Shown here: positions 7,131 to 9,613 of the stretch, in pieces
Numbering within the stretch: position 1 is the first letter of the stretch
Layout of the letters: each line of letters starts with the position of its first letter
Assembly: GCA_963933885.1 (NCBI GenBank)
Contig: CAWVWF010000140.1
Coordinates: 1-9,613 of the forward strand
Length of the DNA stretch: 9,613 nt
Reading direction: 5' to 3'
DNA from: CAWVWF01 sp963933885
GTDB lineage: Bacteria > Bacteroidota > Bacteroidia > Flavobacteriales_C > GCA-002722245
Notes under the pieces: model-generated
Databases searched by the model: none
Told to the model about the DNA's origin: nothing
What the model saw: only the letters and a program-made list of their open reading frames with translations
Translations under genes and position numbers: made by a program

Positions 7131-7178
7131 TGCAAAGTACTATGCTTGGAGAATAATCGAAGATGTAGTACCTTTGCA
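7131..7178. repeat. Imperfect inverted repeat overlapping the plus-strand promoter
   Basis: TGCAAAGTAC (7131-7140) is mirrored by GTACCTTTGCA (7168-7178), with one extra C in the right arm. The right arm contains the plus-strand -7 element. The left arm carries a minus-strand TACTTTG, one base short of TAnnTTTG. It could be an operator, or the relic of two facing promoters. Confidence 0.4.
7146..7176 (+). promoter_or_regulatory. Bacteroidota-type promoter for the secreted repeat protein
   Basis: TTG at 7146-7148, a 20-base spacer, and TACCTTTG at 7169-7176 exactly fit the Bacteroidota housekeeping pattern TTG-N17-23-TAnnTTTG. The start of transcription should be near 7182, giving a leader of about 115 bases before the ATG at 7297. 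No other site in this region matches as well for the plus strand. Confidence 0.65.
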
Positions 7179-7296
7179 CTTTAGAATCGGGATATTTTAA
7201 AGGATTACTGCATTATTTTAAAGGGATTATAGTGCAGGGTGTATCTTGTAGTGACTTTGTCATTATAGGTTTACCGAACCCTAATATTAAGCACTT

Positions 7297-9613
7297 ATGA
7301 AAGGTAAAAATTTATTGTCAGCAATGCTAATGGCTATTAGCATAACATCATTTTCACAAGATGAGATTTGGTATTTTGGAGCATCGAAAGATGGACTAAA
7401 TTTTACAGGAGGGGGTGCCCCAAGTGTAATTGGAGTACCACTAGGAAAAGGACCTTCAGGTTTTTATGAATGTAATGCCAGTGTATCTGATGGATTTGGA
7501 AACTTATTCTTTTATACAGATGGACTAAATATTTATAATAAAAATCACGATTTAATGCCTGATGGAGGCGGTTTATCTGGACCTAATGAACCTGGTCAAA
7601 CAACTGGTTCAAGTTCTCAAGGTGTAATCATTGTTCAAGATCCAGGTAATGCTGATAGATATTATGTTTTATACGCAGATTGTATCCATAACAACTTTGC
7701 GGATGGATATAGGTATACTATTGTAGATATGACTCTGGATGGTGGTAACGGAGATGTTGTGCCAGGCCAAAAGGATTTAATAATCCTAAACGGATCAGGA
7801 TCCGCAAATCAAGCTTCTGAGTTTTTAAATGCAGTTTGTATTGCAGGTACTACATGGGTACTTTCTCATAAAGTAGGTACTAACGAATTCTTAGCAAACA
7901 AAATAACAGCAACTGGAATTGATATAGTACCTGTTGTTTCAGCAGTTGGTCCTACATTAAACACAACCGGTAATAACAGAGGGACAATGTCTTTTAGTCA
8001 TGATGGGAAAAAATTAGCAATGGCTTGTGGAGGATTAGGAGTTTATTCTTTTGATTTTGATGCAGCAACTGGTTTTGTTTCAAATGCCAGTACAGTTCAC
8101 ACAGGTTTATCATGGTATTACGGTACGGAATGGTCACCTGATGATTCTAAAATTTATTATACAAATTATATAGGTGCTCCTGGTTTATCACAATATGATA
8201 TTGCTTCAGGAACAACACATACTTATGCTGGAGGATCTTTAGGGAGTATTAGATTAGCACCAGATGGTAAATTATACGCTGCACCAGGTAACCCTGCAAG
8301 AACAGCTTTGTCAGTTGTAAATAATCCTGATGCTTTAGCAGGAGCGGCGAATTATGTTCAAGATCAGCAAGGAGGTTTTAGTGGAGGTTGGATAACTTTA
8401 GGGTTACCTGATAATTTTGTTTGTATTCCTCAAGACACTTGTTTAATTGATAGTGTTACTCAAATTTGTGATACAGTAGCTCCTTTTCAATTCACCGCTA
8501 ATTATGCTAGTGGTTCTTGGGGAGGTGGTCCTTATATTACTAATCTTGGAATTTTTGATCCTGCAGCAGCTGGAGCAGGGACACATTGGATTACTTTTCA
8601 AGGTGCATGTGTAGGTCCTGATAGTGTACAAATTGTTGTAGTTGCTTGTTGTCCTAATGTAGATCCTAGTTTAGGAGCCGATGTTAAGATTTGTGATGAT
8701 GTAACGGTTACTTTAGATGCAGGAACTGGATTAACAACATATGAATGGAAAGAAAATGGAGTTGTTATGGCTGGACAAACTGGTTCAACTATAGTTGCTG
8801 ATTCTGGAACTTATATTGTAAATGTAACGGACGCAAATGGTTGTCCAGGGACAGATACTATCGAAATAGATACTTGGCCTCTACCTATTATTGATTTAGG
8901 TCCTGATACATTTTATTGTGCTACAGATAGCATCCTTATTGATGCCGGACCAGATATGTCATCTTATGTATGGACACCTAATTTAGGAAGTGGTCAAAGT
9001 ATATATGCAACTTCTGGTGGGACATACACAATAATAGCTACAAATGCTAATGGATGTATAGGGTTTGATACTGTTGTAATTACACAAAACGCTTTACCTA
9101 TTCCAACAATTACAGGAAACACAATTGTTTGTACGGACAGTACAACACTTATTACAGGTGTTGCTGGTTCTGGAGGATCTTTAGCTTGGAGTGGTATCAC
9201 ACCTTTCGTGAATCCATTACCTGTTACTGCTGGTGGAACATATACTATTATCGAAACGGATGCTAGTGGATGTGTTGATTCGGCTGACTATACACTTACT
9301 TTAGTAAACTTACCTGTAATTAATTTGGGAGGTCCTTATACATTCTGTTTCTCTCAAGGAAACCAAGTATTAGATGCTTCTACTGGTGGTGCTAACGAAA
9401 CATATGTATGGAGCGATGCTTCTACAAACTCAACTTTAAATGTTACTGATTCTTCAATCGTTTCAGTAATAGTAACAAGTCAGAATGGTTGTATTGGATA
9501 CGATACTGCTGTAATAGATACATTTAGTTTACCTGTTGTTGACTTAGGTCCTGATACGTTCTATTGTGCTCAAGATAGTTTCTTGTTAGATGCAGGTGCT
9601 GGATATACTAATT
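7297..9613 (+). CDS. Large secreted beta-propeller and Ig-like repeat protein, 3' end outside window
   Basis: An uninterrupted frame of 772 codons runs off the right edge. Residues 1-20 form a signal peptide (basic start, hydrophobic core, cleavage probably after SFS). Residues about 22-375 resemble the N-terminal beta-propeller-like region of Bacteroidota T9SS proteins, opening with IWYFGASKDGLNF (24-36) and including IVDMTLDGG and blades such as FSHDGKKLAM, WSPDDSKIYY and LAPDGKLYAA. Residues about 376-452 look like a divergent Ig-like domain, followed by about 72-residue repeats from 453 onward, typically with LGPDTFYC near the start and NGC near the end. Such proteins usually end in a gliding-motility-associated (type B) C-terminal sorting domain, expected but not visible here. 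The product is probably exported by Sec and T9SS and displayed or released as an adhesin or surface protein. The ATG at 7297 has the promoter at 7146-7176 upstream. Family placement is firm; the binding target is unknown. Confidence 0.88.
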   Translation, partial: MKGKNLLSAMLMAISITSFSQDEIWYFGASKDGLNFTGGGAPSVIGVPLGKGPSGFYECNASVSDGFGNLFFYTDGLNIYNKNHDLMPDGGGLSGPNEPGQTTGSSSQGVIIVQDPGNADRYYVLYADCIHNNFADGYRYTIVDMTLDGGNGDVVPGQKDLIILNGSGSANQASEFLNAVCIAGTTWVLSHKVGTNEFLANKITATGIDIVPVVSAVGPTLNTTGNNRGTMSFSHDGKKLAMACGGLGVYSFDFDAATGFVSNASTVHTGLSWYYGTEWSPDDSKIYYTNYIGAPGLSQYDIASGTTHTYAGGSLGSIRLAPDGKLYAAPGNPARTALSVVNNPDALAGAANYVQDQQGGFSGGWITLGLPDNFVCIPQDTCLIDSVTQICDTVAPFQFTANYASGSWGGGPYITNLGIFDPAAAGAGTHWITFQGACVGPDSVQIVVVACCPNVDPSLGADVKICDDVTVTLDAGTGLTTYEWKENGVVMAGQTGSTIVADSGTYIVNVTDANGCPGTDTIEIDTWPLPIIDLGPDTFYCATDSILIDAGPDMSSYVWTPNLGSGQSIYATSGGTYTIIATNANGCIGFDTVVITQNALPIPTITGNTIVCTDSTTLITGVAGSGGSLAWSGITPFVNPLPVTAGGTYTIIETDASGCVDSADYTLTLVNLPVINLGGPYTFCFSQGNQVLDASTGGANETYVWSDASTNSTLNVTDSSIVSVIVTSQNGCIGYDTAVIDTFSLPVVDLGPDTFYCAQDSFLLDAGAGYTN
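8653..9613 (+). repeat. Tandem Ig-like domain repeats of about 72 codons
   Basis: Units begin at about residues 453, 529, 600, 672 and 745 (bases 8653, 8881, 9094, 9310, 9529); the fifth is cut by the window edge. Each full unit has two cysteines 46-50 residues apart (466/516, 541/587, 612/659, 684/732), which suggests one disulphide per domain, plus a central Trp (VW or AW) and a GTY or comparable strand. The fifth unit repeats the second almost word for word at its start (DLGPDTFYCA), more closely than it matches its neighbours. Confidence 0.8.

Larger units (their letters stand above)
6888..7296. other. Divergent intergenic region with promoters and palindromes
   Basis: This 409-base AT-rich region separates the minus-strand operon from the plus-strand secreted-protein gene. 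I see no small gene or RNA gene in it. It holds a good plus-strand promoter (7146-7176), a weak candidate minus-strand promoter (7033-7065), a perfect-arm palindrome (7067-7082) and an imperfect inverted repeat around the plus promoter (7131-7178). The plus-strand leader from about 7183 to 7296 contains small possible hairpins (for example 7266-7283) and no Shine-Dalgarno sequence before the ATG. Confidence 0.7.

Noticed and set aside
8443..9200. Minus-strand open frames opposite the secreted repeat protein
   Set aside because: Their Thr/Ser/Pro/Val-rich translations mirror the repetitive codons of the plus-strand gene, which has a signal peptide, promoter and continuous domain pattern.
8653..9613. 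CRISPR-like or satellite repeat
   Set aside because: The repeats of about 216 bases are in frame, diverged at DNA level and encode a protein domain, with no short identical repeats and spacers.

Overview
The window looks like chromosomal DNA from a Bacteroidota species, most likely order Flavobacteriales. The reasons are AT-rich DNA, start codons without Shine-Dalgarno sequences, a promoter matching the Bacteroidota pattern (TTG, about 20 bases, TAnnTTTG), a long secreted protein of the type IX secretion (T9SS) style, and a bacterial GH3-family enzyme beside dxr and rseP. The exact genus cannot be settled from the sequence alone.

Layout. Positions 408-6887 hold six minus-strand genes packed so tightly that they are probably one operon. 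In transcription order they are: a GH3-family adenylate-forming enzyme, dxr (isoprenoid precursor synthesis), rseP (site-2 membrane protease), a membrane protein with a C-terminal cytochrome c domain, hflX (ribosome-associated GTPase) and a Crp/Fnr-family regulator. The junctions are 1-base TAATG overlaps (GH3/dxr and dxr/rseP), a 29-base gap, a 3-base gap, and a stop codon followed directly by an in-frame TTG start (hflX/regulator). The operon mixes housekeeping envelope and isoprenoid functions with stress functions: membrane proteolysis, ribosome rescue and a transcription factor.

Positions 6888-7296 are a divergent intergenic region with a good plus-strand promoter, a weaker candidate minus-strand promoter and two palindromes that could be operators. 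From 7297 to the right edge an uninterrupted plus-strand reading frame of 772 codons encodes the first part of a large secreted protein. It has a signal peptide, a beta-propeller-like region and then about 72-residue Ig-like repeats, each with one conserved Cys pair. The 3' end is outside the window.

Positions 1-407, downstream of the operon, contain no convincing gene. They hold a 136-base composite inverted repeat and a series of smaller hairpins in DNA somewhat richer in G+C than its surroundings. This is the least explained part of the window: it could be a miniature mobile element, a REP-like repeat, a structured RNA or a decayed gene. I did not find a clear new defence or mobile system here. 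The best leads are the structured element at the left, the directly abutting hflX/regulator junction and the membrane-cytochrome fusion.
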